The notes: generated by a model from the letters alone, not told the origin. Counted from the stretch's first letter, positions 8,721 to 17,747 are shown. The stretch: 60,454 bases of DNA from Silicimonas sp. (GCA_022826385.1 JAJDUZ010000057.1:1-60454), one strand, 5' to 3'. Program-made: numbers and translations.

Positions 8721-9520
8721 GACCAGACCTCGTGAAAATGGTGCACCGGCCCGTGGCCGCTGCCGATGGTCAGGCTGTCGGCGGCGCGGATTGCGCCTTG
8801 CAGATAGGCATGCGCGGCCTCGACCGCCGCGACCGGCGTCATGCCCTTGGCAAGGCCCGCTGCAATCGACGACGACAAGGTGCAGCCGGTGCCATGGGTG
8901 TTCCGCGTCTTCAGACGCGGCGCGGTAAGCTCGCTCCACACGCCGTCCGGACCGATCAGCAGGTCGGTGCAATCCTCGCCCGAGCCGTGCCCGCCCTTCA
9001 TCAGAACCGCCTTTGGCCCAAGCGCGACAAGCGCCGCCCCTTGCACATGCAGGGTGGGCGTGTCGTGGGCCACCTCTACATCCAGAAGCCGCGCGGCTTC
9101 CGGCAGGTTGGGCGTCAGGATCGTGGCGCGCGGCAGCAAGACCGACTTCAGCGTGGCAACCGCGTCATCCTGCAACAGCGCGTCCCCTGATTTGGCAACC
9201 ATGACAGGGTCCAGCACGATCGGGCCGTCGAAGCCTTCGAGCCCACGCGCCACGGTTTCGATGATGTCAGGCGTCGCCAGCATCCCGATCTTGATCGCGG
9301 CCACGTCCAGATCATCCAGAACAGCGGCGATTTGCGCCGCGATGACGTCCAGCGAGATCCCTTCGACCGCCGTCACGGCCCGCGTGTTCTGCGCGGTGAC
9401 AGCGGTAATGACACTGGCGCCATAGACCCCAAGCGCCGACATCGCCTTGAGATCGGCCTGAATACCGGCACCGCCCCCGCTGTCAGAGCCCGCAATCGTC
9501 AATGCAATCGGCGTCGTCAC
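8717..9520 (-). CDS. thiD: Hydroxymethylpyrimidine/phosphomethylpyrimidine kinase
   Basis: A 267-residue ribokinase-fold enzyme that phosphorylates HMP to HMP-P and HMP-PP. IAGSDSGGGAGIQADLKA (about 9-26) is the substrate site, LMKGGHGSG lies mid-protein and THGTGCTLSSSIAAGLAKG carries the phosphate-binding anion hole. Start is GTG 9520 with AAAGGA 7 nt upstream. It is the first gene after the TPP riboswitch, and its ribosome-binding site lies in a small helix (9529-9549), so it is the likely point of translational control. No thiC lies in this window, so HMP must come from elsewhere or from uptake. Confidence 0.94.
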   Translation of the reverse strand: MTTPIALTIAGSDSGGGAGIQADLKAMSALGVYGASVITAVTAQNTRAVTAVEGISLDVIAAQIAAVLDDLDVAAIKIGMLATPDIIETVARGLEGFDGPIVLDPVMVAKSGDALLQDDAVATLKSVLLPRATILTPNLPEAARLLDVEVAHDTPTLHVQGAALVALGPKAVLMKGGHGSGEDCTDLLIGPDGVWSELTAPRLKTRNTHGTGCTLSSSIAAGLAKGMTPVAAVEAAHAYLQGAIRAADSLTIGSGHGPVHHFHEVWS

Positions 9521-9528
9521 GTCATCAT

Positions 9529-9549
9529 CCTTTGCCGTTCGGACAAAGG
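9529..9549 (-). promoter_or_regulatory. Predicted Shine-Dalgarno sequestering hairpin before thiD
   Basis: On the minus-strand transcript CCTTTG (from 9549) can pair with CAAAGG (ending 9529), burying the AAAGG ribosome-binding site of thiD. It lies between the TPP aptamer and the thiD start, where an expression platform is expected. This suggests translational rather than purely transcriptional control. Confidence 0.55.
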
Positions 9550-9576
9550 GCGTGGGTTTTCGGGCCTATCGCGTGA

Positions 9577-9669
9577 CACCGTTCCCTCCGCCGGAATTGT
9601 CCGGATCAGGTTCGATGGGTTCGCGCAGGTTGCGCATCTCAGCCCGGACACCGGGCACCCCAACGGTTA
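9577..9669 (-). promoter_or_regulatory. TPP riboswitch (THI element)
   Basis: The minus strand carries the conserved THI-box parts in order: GGGGTGCCC (from 9661), GGCTGAGA (about 9644-9637), GAACCTGATC (9613-9604) and GGCGGAGGGA (9592-9583). P1 can form between AACCGTT (about 9669-9663) and AACGGTGT (about 9584-9577). It binds thiamine pyrophosphate and should lower expression of the thi operon downstream. Confidence 0.95.
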
Positions 9670-9750
9670 AAAAGCGAGGTAGCGCAGGTGCCGCCCACTG
9701 TCAAACAACCGGCACTGGCGGTGGCGCGCGTTTTCCCCTACATCGCGCGG

Positions 9751-10668
9751 ATGAATGAAAACACCCCCACCCGCGCCGGCTTCGTGGCGCTGATCGGCGA
9801 ACCCAATGCCGGCAAGTCGACGCTGCTGAACCGCATGGTCGGCGCCAAGGTCTCGATCGTGACCCACAAGGTGCAGACGACCCGCGCCCGTATCCGCGGC
9901 GTCGCGCTGGAGGGCGCCAGCCAGATTGTCTTTGTCGACACGCCCGGCCTCTTCAAACCGCGCCGCCGTCTGGACCGCGCCATGGTCGCCGCCGCCTGGG
10001 GCGGCGCGGCGGATGCCGATATCGTTGTCCTGATGGTCGAAGCGCATCGCGGCGTGACCGAAGGGGTCGAGGCGATCCTTGCCTCGCTGGCCGAACGTGG
10101 CGGCGACGGCAAGGTGGCGCTGGCGATCAACAAGATCGACCGGGTCGAAGCACCGGTGCTGCTGGGCCTGACCGAGGACCTGAACGACCGCTTCCCCTTT
10201 GCCGAAACCTTCATGATCTCGGCCGAGAAAGGCCACGGCGTCGACCGCCTGCGGGACTGGCTTGCGGGCGAGGTCCCCGAGGGCCCGTGGCTTTACCCCG
10301 AAGACCAGATCGCGGATATGCCGATGCGGATGCTGGCCGCCGAGATGACGCGCGAGAAGCTGACGCTGCGGCTGCACCAGGAATTGCCCTATCAGCTGAC
10401 GGTCGAGACCGAAGCCTGGGAGGAGCGCGACGACGGCTCGGTCCGGATCGACCAGATCGTCTATGTCGCGCGCGATGGTCACAAGGGGATCGTCCTTGGC
10501 AAGAAGGGCGAGACGATCAAGGCCGTGGGGCAACTGGCCCGCGAGGAGATCGCCGAGTTCCTTGGCCGCAAGGTCCATCTCTTCCTGCAGGTGAAGGTGC
10601 GCACCGGCTGGCTGGAAGAGGCCGAGCGCTATTCCGAGATGGGGCTGGACTTCAAGGACGGGGCATGA
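9751..10668 (+). CDS. era: GTPase Era
   Basis: A 305-residue GTPase that binds 16S rRNA and assists 30S assembly. G1 is GEPNAGKST (16-24), G3 DTPG (63-66), G4 NKID (127-130) and G5 about ISAEKG. The C-terminal KH RNA-binding domain (about 225-285) contains VLGKKGETIK. I chose ATG 9751; longer readings add residues not found in Era. The ribosome-binding site is weak. It is transcribed away from the thi riboswitch, so the 80-nt gap carries divergent signals. In many alphaproteobacteria era follows rnc, which is not present here. Confidence 0.97.
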   Translation: MNENTPTRAGFVALIGEPNAGKSTLLNRMVGAKVSIVTHKVQTTRARIRGVALEGASQIVFVDTPGLFKPRRRLDRAMVAAAWGGAADADIVVLMVEAHRGVTEGVEAILASLAERGGDGKVALAINKIDRVEAPVLLGLTEDLNDRFPFAETFMISAEKGHGVDRLRDWLAGEVPEGPWLYPEDQIADMPMRMLAAEMTREKLTLRLHQELPYQLTVETEAWEERDDGSVRIDQIVYVARDGHKGIVLGKKGETIKAVGQLAREEIAEFLGRKVHLFLQVKVRTGWLEEAERYSEMGLDFKDGA

Positions 10669-10997
10669 CCCGGCTGACAACCGAGATCTGGGTTGCGGCG
10701 TATCTGACGCGGCTCAGGCTCGCGACCATCCCGGCCTTCATCCTGCAAAAGGGCGATCATACGGCAGGCGCCGTGCTGGTGAAGCTCAACACGCTTGACG
10801 GCAACGCCTGCTGCTTCCAGCGCAGTTTCGACCTGATGACAGGCGAGCGAAACTGGGTGGTTCTGTCAGAGGGCGCGGAACAGGATGTCGACGCGTCGAT
10901 CGCCAAACAGAAAAGCTTCGACCCCGACCTTTGGGTGATCGAGATCGAGGATAAGTCAGGCCGACACCTGCTGGACGATCCCAGCCTGTCAAATTGA
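10665..10997 (+). CDS. DUF1491 family protein
   Basis: A 110-residue protein of the DUF1491 family, found mainly in alphaproteobacteria and of unknown function. Recognisable parts are the N-terminal EIWVAAYLTRL, GAVLVKLN, and the C-terminal FDPDLWVIEIEDKSGRHLLD. It overlaps the era stop by 4 nt (ATGA), so it is co-translated with era. No signal peptide or membrane segment is visible. The constant position after era suggests a link to ribosome assembly or RNA metabolism, but that is only positional. Confidence 0.85.
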   Translation: MTRLTTEIWVAAYLTRLRLATIPAFILQKGDHTAGAVLVKLNTLDGNACCFQRSFDLMTGERNWVVLSEGAEQDVDASIAKQKSFDPDLWVIEIEDKSGRHLLDDPSLSN

Positions 10998-11098
10998 GCG
11001 CGCGAGGCGCGCGCACGACATTTTTCATTTCTGGGGCTTCGCCCCAGATTGGCTTTGCCAATCTTCCCCACCGTATTTTGGCCAGGAAGAAAGCCTTT
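10998..11098 (+). repeat. Intergenic composite repeat: GC hairpin, two stem-loops, GTATTTTGG tail
   Basis: After DUF1491 comes a GCGCGC hairpin followed by a T-rich stretch, then a perfect 8-bp hairpin (TCTGGGGC/GCCCCAGA, 11030-11048) sharing a few bases with a second (AGATTGGC/GCCAATCT, 11046-11064), both with 3-nt loops, then CCGTATTTTGGCCAGGAAGAAAG. The tail resembles the reverse complement of the short repeat seen at 16003, 38294 and 44747. It lies between convergent genes and could also end transcription in both directions. Confidence 0.65.
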
Positions 11099-11108
11099 TC
11101 GCCGGTTC

Positions 11109-11747
11109 TCAATCAGAGTGTTCAATGCGGTCGATCAGCGTAACGACGCTTGGCCCCATCTCGGCCACGATCAGCGTGACGCCCGCCGCGTTCGGGTGGA
11201 TGCGGTCGCCTTGCATATAGGTCTGGACCGCCGCGTCGCGGTCTTCGAGGGCCGCCAACGCGCCAAGGAAATTCTCGTGGTGAAGGGCGTCGTGTTTTGC
11301 CGCAAGCTCGGGATAGATGGCTTCGAACGCGGCTTCGTAATCGGGACCGTAATTCGACGGCGCGTCCATCCCCACCAGCAGGACCGGCAGGTCGCGTGCG
11401 CCCGCTTCCGCGAGGATGCCGTCCAGATTGGCCCGCACCACGCCCGGATCGATGCCCCGCAACAGGTCATTGCCGCCCAGCGCCACGATCAGCGCGTCTA
11501 CCTCGGGTGTCAGCGTCCAGCCGATCCGGCTGAGACCGCCCGCCGTGGTGTCCCCCGAGACGCCTGCATTGATCAGCGTGACCTCGTGCCCCGCCGCATC
11601 AAGCCAAGCCTGCAATTGCGGCACGAAGCCCGCTTCGGGCGCCAACCCGTAGCCTTGGGTCAGGCTGTCGCCCAGCGCCGCGACAGTCACCGGCTCGGCG
11701 TGGGCCAGCCCAACCCCGAGAATTGTCACCAATCCAGCGTTGCGCAT
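11109..11747 (-). CDS. TesA-like SGNH esterase/arylesterase, exported
   Basis: A 212-residue SGNH hydrolase similar to TesA (acyl-CoA thioesterase I/lysophospholipase L1). Residues 1-17 form a signal peptide ending GLAHA, so it is periplasmic. Block I is ALGDSLTQGYG (Ser28), then NAGVSGDTTAGG, ALGGNDLLRG and the C-terminal DRIHPNAAG carrying the catalytic His. ATG 11747 is used; a GTG four codons upstream is possible. It is divergent from an ABC exporter of the YbbA/YbbP type, the same pairing as tesA-ybbAP in E. coli, which supports the TesA assignment. In vivo substrate is unknown. Confidence 0.88.
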   Translation of the reverse strand: MRNAGLVTILGVGLAHAEPVTVAALGDSLTQGYGLAPEAGFVPQLQAWLDAAGHEVTLINAGVSGDTTAGGLSRIGWTLTPEVDALIVALGGNDLLRGIDPGVVRANLDGILAEAGARDLPVLLVGMDAPSNYGPDYEAAFEAIYPELAAKHDALHHENFLGALAALEDRDAAVQTYMQGDRIHPNAAGVTLIVAEMGPSVVTLIDRIEHSD

Positions 11748-11796
11748 GGCGCGTATCACCCCATATGAGCCTTTGAGCCACGAAAAGGACCGCCCC

Positions 11797-12492
11797 ATGA
11801 CCGAGACCATCCTCTCGCTGAGCGATGCCGAGCTGACGCTGGATGGCAATGCCGGACGGGTCGAGATCCTGAAAGGGATCACGCTGGATATCGCGCGCGG
11901 CGAGACTGTGGGGCTGATCGGGCCATCTGGGTCGGGCAAATCGTCTCTCCTCATGCTTCTGGGCGGGCTCGAGCGTGCAACCGCGGGCAAGGTCGAGGTT
12001 CTGGGCCACGACCTGACCGCGCTTGACGAAGACGCGCTTGCCCGCGTCCGCCGCCATCATATGGGGGTGGTGTTCCAATCCTTCCACCTGATTCCCACGA
12101 TGACCGCTTTGGAGAATGTCGCAACCCCGCTGGAACTGGCCGGTGCCGCGGATGCGTTCGAACGGGCCGAAGCCGAGTTGCAGGCCGTGGGTCTGGGCGA
12201 CCGGGTGCATCACTATCCGGCGCAACTGTCGGGTGGCGAACAGCAGCGCGTCGCGCTGGCCCGTGCGGCAGCCCCCCGGCCCGAGCTGCTCCTGGCGGAC
12301 GAGCCGACCGGCAATCTCGACGGCAGCACCGGGGCGCAGATCATGGATTTGCTCTTTGACCTGAACGCGCGGCACGGTGCGACGCTGGTGCTGGTCACCC
12401 ATGCTCCGGAGCTGGCCGACCGCTGCGACCGGGTGATCCGTCTGGCCGATGGCCGGATCGGCGAAGACGCCCGGCGCGAGGCCGCTGAATGA
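11797..12492 (+). CDS. ABC transporter ATP-binding protein (YbbA/LolD-like)
   Basis: A 231-residue MacB/LolD-type ATPase: Walker A GPSGSGKSS, Q-loop VFQSFHLIPTMTALENV, signature LSGGEQQR, Walker B LLLADEPTGNLD and switch HAPELADR. ATG 11797 has AAAAGGAC upstream. It overlaps the next gene by 4 nt, with which it forms a mechanotransmission-type complex at the inner membrane. It lacks lolC/lolE neighbours, and the divergent tesA-like gene points to the YbbA/YbbP family, whose role is not firmly established. Confidence 0.88.
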   Translation: MTETILSLSDAELTLDGNAGRVEILKGITLDIARGETVGLIGPSGSGKSSLLMLLGGLERATAGKVEVLGHDLTALDEDALARVRRHHMGVVFQSFHLIPTMTALENVATPLELAGAADAFERAEAELQAVGLGDRVHHYPAQLSGGEQQRVALARAAAPRPELLLADEPTGNLDGSTGAQIMDLLFDLNARHGATLVLVTHAPELADRCDRVIRLADGRIGEDARREAAE

Positions 12493-15017
12493 GCCTTGCC
12501 GTTGCCACGAAGATCGCGCGCCGCGAATTGCGCGGCGGCTTGCGCGGGTTCCGCATCTTTCTGGCCTGCCTGATCCTTGGCGTTGCCGCCATCGCCGCGG
12601 TCGGCAGCGTGCGCGAGGCGATCAGCACCGGGCTGGAACGCGAAGGGGCCACCATCCTTGGCGGCGATGCCGAGATCGAGCTGACCTATCGCTTTGCCGC
12701 GCCGGAAGAACGCGCCTGGATGGACGCCAACGCGACCGCCGTGACCGAGATCGTCGACTTCCGCTCGATGGCGGTCTTTGGCACTGGCGATGCGCCCGAA
12801 CGCGCGCTGACGCAGGTCAAGGCCATCGATGACCTCTATCCGCTCTATGGCACGGTCGAGCTGGACCCCGCCCTGCCCTTGGCCGAGGCTCTGGCGGGCG
12901 ATGGCGGTCGACCGGGCGCCGTGATGGACCCCATTCTGGTCGACCGGCTGGGTATGGCCGTGGGCGATCTCTTCAAGCTGGGCGCGACCGAGTTCGTGTT
13001 GACCGCGCGCATCCTCAACGAGCCGGATGCCGGTGCTGGCGGGTTCGCGCTTGGCCCACGCACCATGGTGCAGACAGCTGCACTGGAGGGCAGCGGCCTG
13101 ATCCAGCCCGGCACGCTCTTCGAGACCGAATACAAGATGCGGCTGCCGGACACCGCCGATCTCGACGCGCTCAGCGCCGAGGCCGAGGGCGATTTCAACG
13201 GCGCGCGCTGGCGCGACCGCCGGAACGGGGCGCCGGGTGTGCAGGAATTCGTCGACCGTTTGTCCTCGTTCCTTGTTCTTGTGGGGCTTGCGGGGCTTGC
13301 CGTGGGCGGCGTCGGCATATCAGCCGCCGTCCGGTCCTATCTGGAACGGAAGACGGCGGTGATCGCGACGCTGAAGACGCTGGGGGCCGAGACGCGCACG
13401 ATCTTCCAGACCTATTTCATCCAGATCGGCGTTCTGACCGTGGTCGGGCTGGGGATCGGGCTGGCCCTTGGCGCAGCACTTCCCATCGCGCTGGCCCCGG
13501 TTCTGGAAGACCGCCTGCCGGTACCTGCCACCTTTACCCTTCACCTGCGCCCGCTGGCCGAAGCCGCGCTTTACGGCACCTTGGCCGCGCTGATCTTCAC
13601 GCTCTGGCCCTTGGCCAAGGTCGAGGATGTGCGCGCCGCAACGCTCTTCCGCGACGGGGCCGTGGCGGGCGGGTCGCGCCCGCGCTGGCTTTGGTTTGCT
13701 GTCACGGCACTGTTGTTCATCGCACTGGTCGGCACGGCTGCGACGCTGTCGGGCTTGTGGCAGTTGACCTTTGGCGCGGCGGTCGGGCTTCTTGGGGCCT
13801 TTGCGCTGCTGGTTCTGGCCGCGCGCGGCGTGCGCAGCCTTGCCAAATACCTTGCCGCCCGCAGAGCTTTGCGCGGTCGCAGCGCCCTGCGCCTTGCCTT
13901 CGGCGCGGTCGGAGGACCAGGGGGCGAGGCGCTGTCGGTGATCCTGTCGCTTGGACTTGGGCTGACGGTGCTGGCGGCGGTCGGGCAGATCGATTCGAAC
14001 CTGCGGGGCGCAATTGCACGCGACCTGCCGGAAGTCGCGCCCGCATTCTTCATGGTCGACATCCAGCCCGACCAGATCGAGCCGCTGACCGCAGGACTGA
14101 CCGCGAACCCGGCGGTGTCCAACGTGGAAAGCGCCCCGATGCTGCGCGGCATCATCACCGAGATCAACGGCCAGCCCGCCCGCGAGGTTGCGGGCGATCA
14201 CTGGGTGTTACAGGGCGACCGGGGCGTGACCTATTCCGACCGGCCCGTCGAAGGCACCAACATCACCCATGGCGCGTGGTGGCCCGAAGGCTATGACGGC
14301 CCGGCCCAGATCAGCTTTGCCACCGAAGAAGCGCTGGAGATGGGGCTGAAGCTGGGCGACGCGCTGACCGTTAACATCCTTGGCCGCGACATCACGGCCG
14401 AGATCACCAGCTTCCGCGAGGTCGATTTCTCGACCGCGGGCATCGGTTTCATCCTGTCGATCAACCCAGGCGCGCTGCGGGGGGCACCGCACAGCTTCAT
14501 CTCAACCGTCTATGCCGCGCCCGAGGCCGAGGCCGCGATCCTGCGCGACACCTCGAACGCCTATCCGAACATCACCTCGATCCGGGTGAAGGACGCCATT
14601 GACCGCGTGACCGACGTGCTGGCGGGCATCGCCGCCGCGATCACCTATGGGGCGTTGGCCACGCTGATCACCGGCGGGATCGTCCTGATCGGCGCGGCGG
14701 CGGCGGGCGTGTATGCCCGCACCTATGAAGCCGCCGTACTGAAAACGGTGGGCGCCTCGCGCGGCACCATCCTTAGAAGCTTCGCCGCCCGCTCGGCGCT
14801 GCTTGGTGCGGCGGCCGGGGCCGTGGCGATCTTTGCCGGCGCGCTGGCGGGTTGGGGTGTCATGACCTTCGTCATGGACCTTGAGTATACCTTCGAGCCG
14901 GTCTCGGCCCTGCTGATCGTCACCGGCGGGGTTCTGGCGACACTCGTGACCGGCCTTCTCTTCGCCTGGGGGCCGCTGGCTGCCCGCCCGGCCCGCGTCT
15001 TGCGCGCCCGCGAATAA
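12489..15017 (+). CDS. FtsX-domain ABC transporter permease (YbbP-like)
   Basis: An 842-residue inner-membrane protein with two FtsX domains and about ten membrane segments: one near residues 20-40, two clusters in the middle (about 255-390 and 400-500) and a C-terminal trio (about 715-835). The first periplasmic domain (about 45-250) begins REAISTGLEREGATILGG, typical of YbbP. The C-terminal core contains YEAAVLKTVGASRGTI. It pairs with the ATPase encoded just upstream (ATGA overlap). YbbAP-type systems are thought to act on hydrophobic compounds or lipids together with TesA; the cargo here is unknown. Confidence 0.88.
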   Translation: MSLAVATKIARRELRGGLRGFRIFLACLILGVAAIAAVGSVREAISTGLEREGATILGGDAEIELTYRFAAPEERAWMDANATAVTEIVDFRSMAVFGTGDAPERALTQVKAIDDLYPLYGTVELDPALPLAEALAGDGGRPGAVMDPILVDRLGMAVGDLFKLGATEFVLTARILNEPDAGAGGFALGPRTMVQTAALEGSGLIQPGTLFETEYKMRLPDTADLDALSAEAEGDFNGARWRDRRNGAPGVQEFVDRLSSFLVLVGLAGLAVGGVGISAAVRSYLERKTAVIATLKTLGAETRTIFQTYFIQIGVLTVVGLGIGLALGAALPIALAPVLEDRLPVPATFTLHLRPLAEAALYGTLAALIFTLWPLAKVEDVRAATLFRDGAVAGGSRPRWLWFAVTALLFIALVGTAATLSGLWQLTFGAAVGLLGAFALLVLAARGVRSLAKYLAARRALRGRSALRLAFGAVGGPGGEALSVILSLGLGLTVLAAVGQIDSNLRGAIARDLPEVAPAFFMVDIQPDQIEPLTAGLTANPAVSNVESAPMLRGIITEINGQPAREVAGDHWVLQGDRGVTYSDRPVEGTNITHGAWWPEGYDGPAQISFATEEALEMGLKLGDALTVNILGRDITAEITSFREVDFSTAGIGFILSINPGALRGAPHSFISTVYAAPEAEAAILRDTSNAYPNITSIRVKDAIDRVTDVLAGIAAAITYGALATLITGGIVLIGAAAAGVYARTYEAAVLKTVGASRGTILRSFAARSALLGAAAGAVAIFAGALAGWGVMTFVMDLEYTFEPVSALLIVTGGVLATLVTGLLFAWGPLAARPARVLRARE

Positions 15018-15114
15018 GCAAGGGGACGCCCGCGCGGTTTTTCCCCGCTGCAGATGTCTGGACTTTTGAGCCTCCATGCCCAAACTCGGCATGAACTCGA
15101 ACGGGAGACACCTG

Positions 15115-15930
15115 ATGCGACCACTCACACTTGCCCTTGCCGCAACCCTTTTTGCCGCGCCTGCGCTGGCCCAGAACGACTGCGCCGCCGGCCTGACGCT
15201 GGACGAGGGCAAACTGACCATTGCCACCGGCAACCCGGCCTATTCGCCCTGGGTGATGAACGACGCGCCCGAAAGCGGCGAAGGCTTCGAAGCCGCCGTG
15301 GCCTATGCCGTTGCCGCCGAGATGGGGTTCAGCAACGATCAGGTCGTCTGGGTCCGCTCGTCTTTCGATGAAGCGATCCAACCTGGCGCGAAGAACTTCG
15401 ACTTCAACCTGCAGCAATACTCGATCACCCCGGAACGCGATGAAATCGTGGACTTTTCCACGCCCTATTACGAAGCGGCGATGGCTGTCCTGACACGCAA
15501 AACGTTGGTCGATGGCGGGGCCGAAGCCTCGCTCGAAAGCCTCCGCGGTCTGATCTGGGGGGCTGACGCCAACACCACCGCCGTCCCGATGCTGGCCGAG
15601 GTGATCGCGCCCGAAAAAGACCCGCTGCTTTACGGTGACAATGCCGATGTGGTCGAAGCGATGAAAGCCAACCAAATCGACGCTGCACTCTTCGATCTGC
15701 CGACCGCGCTTTATCTGTCGGCCGTTGTACTGGACGATGGCGTGATCCTGGGCCAGTTTCCAGCAGACCGCAGCGAAAGCCCCGACGCGTTCGGGCTGCT
15801 CTTCGAAGAGGGCAACCCGCTGAAAGCCTGCGTCGACACCGCCCTCGCCAGCCTAAAGGAAAACGGCAGCCTGGCCGCGATCGAAGCCGAATGGCTGTCC
15901 GAAAGCACCGGCGTCCCGGTCATCGACTAA
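15115..15930 (+). CDS. Amino-acid ABC transporter substrate-binding protein (family 3)
   Basis: A 271-residue periplasmic binding protein. Residues 1-19 form a signal peptide ending PALA. The SBP_bac_3 fold shows in KLTIATGNPAYSPWVM, NFDFNLQQYSITPERDEIVDFSTPYY (about 100-125) and the second-lobe segment LRGLIWGADANTTAVPML. ATG 15115 has GGGAGA 9 nt upstream; an upstream in-frame ATG adds residues that would spoil the signal peptide. It heads a three-gene importer with the permease and ATPase that follow. The ligand is probably a polar amino acid or derivative. The stem-loop at 15943-15976 after its stop may set its level above that of the membrane parts. Confidence 0.88.
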   Translation: MRPLTLALAATLFAAPALAQNDCAAGLTLDEGKLTIATGNPAYSPWVMNDAPESGEGFEAAVAYAVAAEMGFSNDQVVWVRSSFDEAIQPGAKNFDFNLQQYSITPERDEIVDFSTPYYEAAMAVLTRKTLVDGGAEASLESLRGLIWGADANTTAVPMLAEVIAPEKDPLLYGDNADVVEAMKANQIDAALFDLPTALYLSAVVLDDGVILGQFPADRSESPDAFGLLFEEGNPLKACVDTALASLKENGSLAAIEAEWLSESTGVPVID

Positions 15931-15942
15931 CCGGTCCCTTGT

Positions 15943-15976
15943 CGCGTTAACCCTAACCCCCATTAAGGTTAACGCG
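15943..15976 (+). promoter_or_regulatory. Stem-loop between binding-protein and permease genes
   Basis: A perfect 10-bp inverted repeat, CGCGTTAACC (15943-15952) and GGTTAACGCG (15967-15976), lies 12 nt after the binding-protein stop. No T run follows, so it is more likely an RNA-stabilising or processing hairpin than a strong terminator. Such hairpins are common after the binding-protein gene in ABC operons. Confidence 0.55.
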
Positions 15977-16002
15977 GCCCTCACCCTTGGACGCGCCCTT
16001 GG

Positions 16003-16030
16003 CTTCATCTCTTCAAAAATACGCAAATCC
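16003..16030 (-). repeat. Short dispersed repeat, copy 1 (CTTCATCTCTTC..AAATACGC)
   Basis: CTTCATCTCTTCAAAAATAC followed by GCAAATCC. Related copies occur at 38294, 44747, 49127 (inverted), 49172 and inside argS at 56876. It lies just before the permease start codon. Confidence 0.7.
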
Positions 16031-16045
16031 CGCCCGCGCCACCCG

Positions 16046-16870
16046 GTGCAACGCCCCGTGTTGACGCGCAGGCAGGCCTATGAAGCGCGGGTCCGCCGCC
16101 GGGCGACACTGGTCGCCGGCGGCTCGACCCTTGGCGTGCTTGCAGCCCTTCTGATCCTCGTGCCGCTGGCGCCGGGCTGGCCTGCGGTCAAGAAAAGCTT
16201 CTTCAACACGCAGGTCTTTGCCGACACGTTTCCGGGGCTGCTCAATGCGTTTCTCCTCGATGTGGCAATCTTCGCGTGGTCGGCGCCCCTGATCTTCGCG
16301 CTTGGGCTGCTTGTGGCCCTTGCCCGCGACGTGCGCGCGCCTGCGGCCTATCCGTTGCGCCTCTTCGCCATCCTTTACACCGACATTTTCCGCGGCGTGC
16401 CGGTGATCCTGGTGATCTATCTCGTCGGCTTCGGCATCCCCGGCCTTGGCCTGCCGCGCCCCTGGAACTCGCCTTATATCTGGGGCACGGTCGCGCTGGT
16501 TCTGACCTATGCCGCCTATGTGTCCGAGGTCTTTCGCACCGGCATCGAAGGCATCCACCAAAGCCAGCGCGCTGCCGCGGCCTCGCTGGGGCTCTCGAAC
16601 AGCGACGCGATGCGCTTTGTCATCCTGCCGCAAGCGATCCGCAAGGTCGTTCCGGCAAACATGAACCTTTTCATTGCCTTGCAGAAGGATGTCGCCCTTC
16701 TCTCGTTCATCGGCCCGGTCGAGATCTTCCGGCAAGCCGGGGTCTACAAGTCGCTGATGGCAAACTTCACGCCCTATGTGGGGGCCGCGCTGATCTTCCT
16801 TGCGATCACCATCCCCGCGACGCGCTATGCCGACTACCTGATGTCGAAGCAGTTGAAGGCGCGCAGCTGA
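16046..16870 (+). CDS. Polar amino-acid ABC transporter permease
   Basis: A 274-residue HisM/GlnP-type permease with five or more membrane segments. The family signature ([19 protein letters not shown] about residues 168-186, then [20 protein letters not shown]) is clear. Start is GTG 16046; the start is uncertain because no good ribosome-binding site precedes it and a dispersed repeat lies directly upstream. It overlaps the ATPase gene by 1 nt. Only one permease gene is present, so the channel is probably a homodimer. Confidence 0.88.
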   Translation: MQRPVLTRRQAYEARVRRRATLVAGGSTLGVLAALLILVPLAPGWPAVKKSFFNTQVFADTFPGLLNAFLLDVAIFAWSAPLIFALGLLVALARDVRAPAAYPLRLFAILYTDIFRGVPVILVIYLVGFGIPGLGLPRPWNSPYIWGTVALVLTYAAYVSEVFRTGIEGIHQSQRAAAASLGLSNSDAMRFVILPQAIRKVVPANMNLFIALQKDVALLSFIGPVEIFRQAGVYKSLMANFTPYVGAALIFLAITIPATRYADYLMSKQLKARS

Positions 16871-17598
16871 TGGCCAAGCTCGAAACCCGCGGCCTGATGA
16901 AGTCCTTCGGCGCAACGCCCGTCTGCAACGGCATCGACCTGAGCGTCGCGGCGGGCGAGATGGTCTGCCTGATCGGCGCTTCGGGGTCGGGCAAGTCGAC
17001 GCTGCTCAAATGCCTCAACCTGCTTGAGCCGATCGATGACGGGATGATCCTACTGGACGGGGATGACATCTCGGTGCCGGGGCTTGATCCGCAACCGATC
17101 CGGCAGCGGATCGGGATGGTGTTTCAAAGCTTCAACCTCTTCCCGCATATGACCGCTGCCGAGAATGCGATGCTGGCGCCGCGCCGAGTGCATCGCAAGA
17201 CCCGCGATGCGCTTGGGCCCGAGATCACCGCGCTCTTCGAGCGTTTCGGACTGGCGGACCGGATGGACCATTATCCTGACCAGCTTTCGGGGGGCCAGCA
17301 ACAGCGCGTGGCGATCGTACGCGCCCTGGCGATGACGCCCGAGATCATGCTCTTTGACGAGATCACCAGCGCGCTCGACCCCGAACTTGTGGGCGAAGTG
17401 CTGGATGCGTTGCGGGATTTGCGCGAGACCGGCATGACGATGGTGCTGGCCACGCATGAAATGGGCTTTGCCCGGGAACTGGCCGACAAGGTCTGTTTTC
17501 TCGACGCCGGGGTGATCCGCGAAGAAGGCCCGCCCGAGCAGGTGTTGAATGCGCCGCGTGAAGCGCGCACGCGAGCCTTCCTGAAACGTTTGCTTTGA
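16870..17598 (+). CDS. Polar amino-acid ABC transporter ATP-binding protein
   Basis: A 242-residue GlnQ/HisP-type ATPase: Walker [11 protein letters not shown]-loop [17 protein letters not shown], signature LSGGQQQR, Walker [15 protein letters not shown] and switch [10 protein letters not shown]. It energises the importer with the two upstream genes. The adjacent, convergent pxpBC genes act on 5-oxoproline, which hints that the importer might serve 5-oxoproline or a glutamate-like compound; that is inference. Confidence 0.9.
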   Translation: MAKLETRGLMKSFGATPVCNGIDLSVAAGEMVCLIGASGSGKSTLLKCLNLLEPIDDGMILLDGDDISVPGLDPQPIRQRIGMVFQSFNLFPHMTAAENAMLAPRRVHRKTRDALGPEITALFERFGLADRMDHYPDQLSGGQQQRVAIVRALAMTPEIMLFDEITSALDPELVGEVLDALRDLRETGMTMVLATHEMGFARELADKVCFLDAGVIREEGPPEQVLNAPREARTRAFLKRLL

Positions 17599-17635
17599 TG
17601 GCTTGAGGTTTTGCGCCGGCGTTGCCGTCGCGCTG

Positions 17636-17685
17636 CCGGGGGCGCTGCCCCCGGACCCCCGGGATATTTAGGGGCCAATGGAAAC
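17636..17685 (+). repeat. Intergenic hairpin plus GGATATTT repeat
   Basis: A perfect 8-bp hairpin CCGGGGGC/GCCCCCGG (17636-17654) is followed by ACCCCCGGGATATTTAGG and GGCCAATGGAAAC. It shares the GGATATTT part with the inverted element at 4203-4282. It sits between convergent operons and may also serve as a terminator. Confidence 0.65.
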
Positions 17686-17747
17686 ACGGATCGGGGTTTG
17701 CCCGGAGGGACGGCGGGCGGGGCGATGCGCGGCACGCGCGAGCGCCG

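Noticed and set aside
11109..11747. Possible operon of era/DUF1491 with the TesA-like gene
   Set aside because: They are on opposite strands and separated by a terminator-like repeat.
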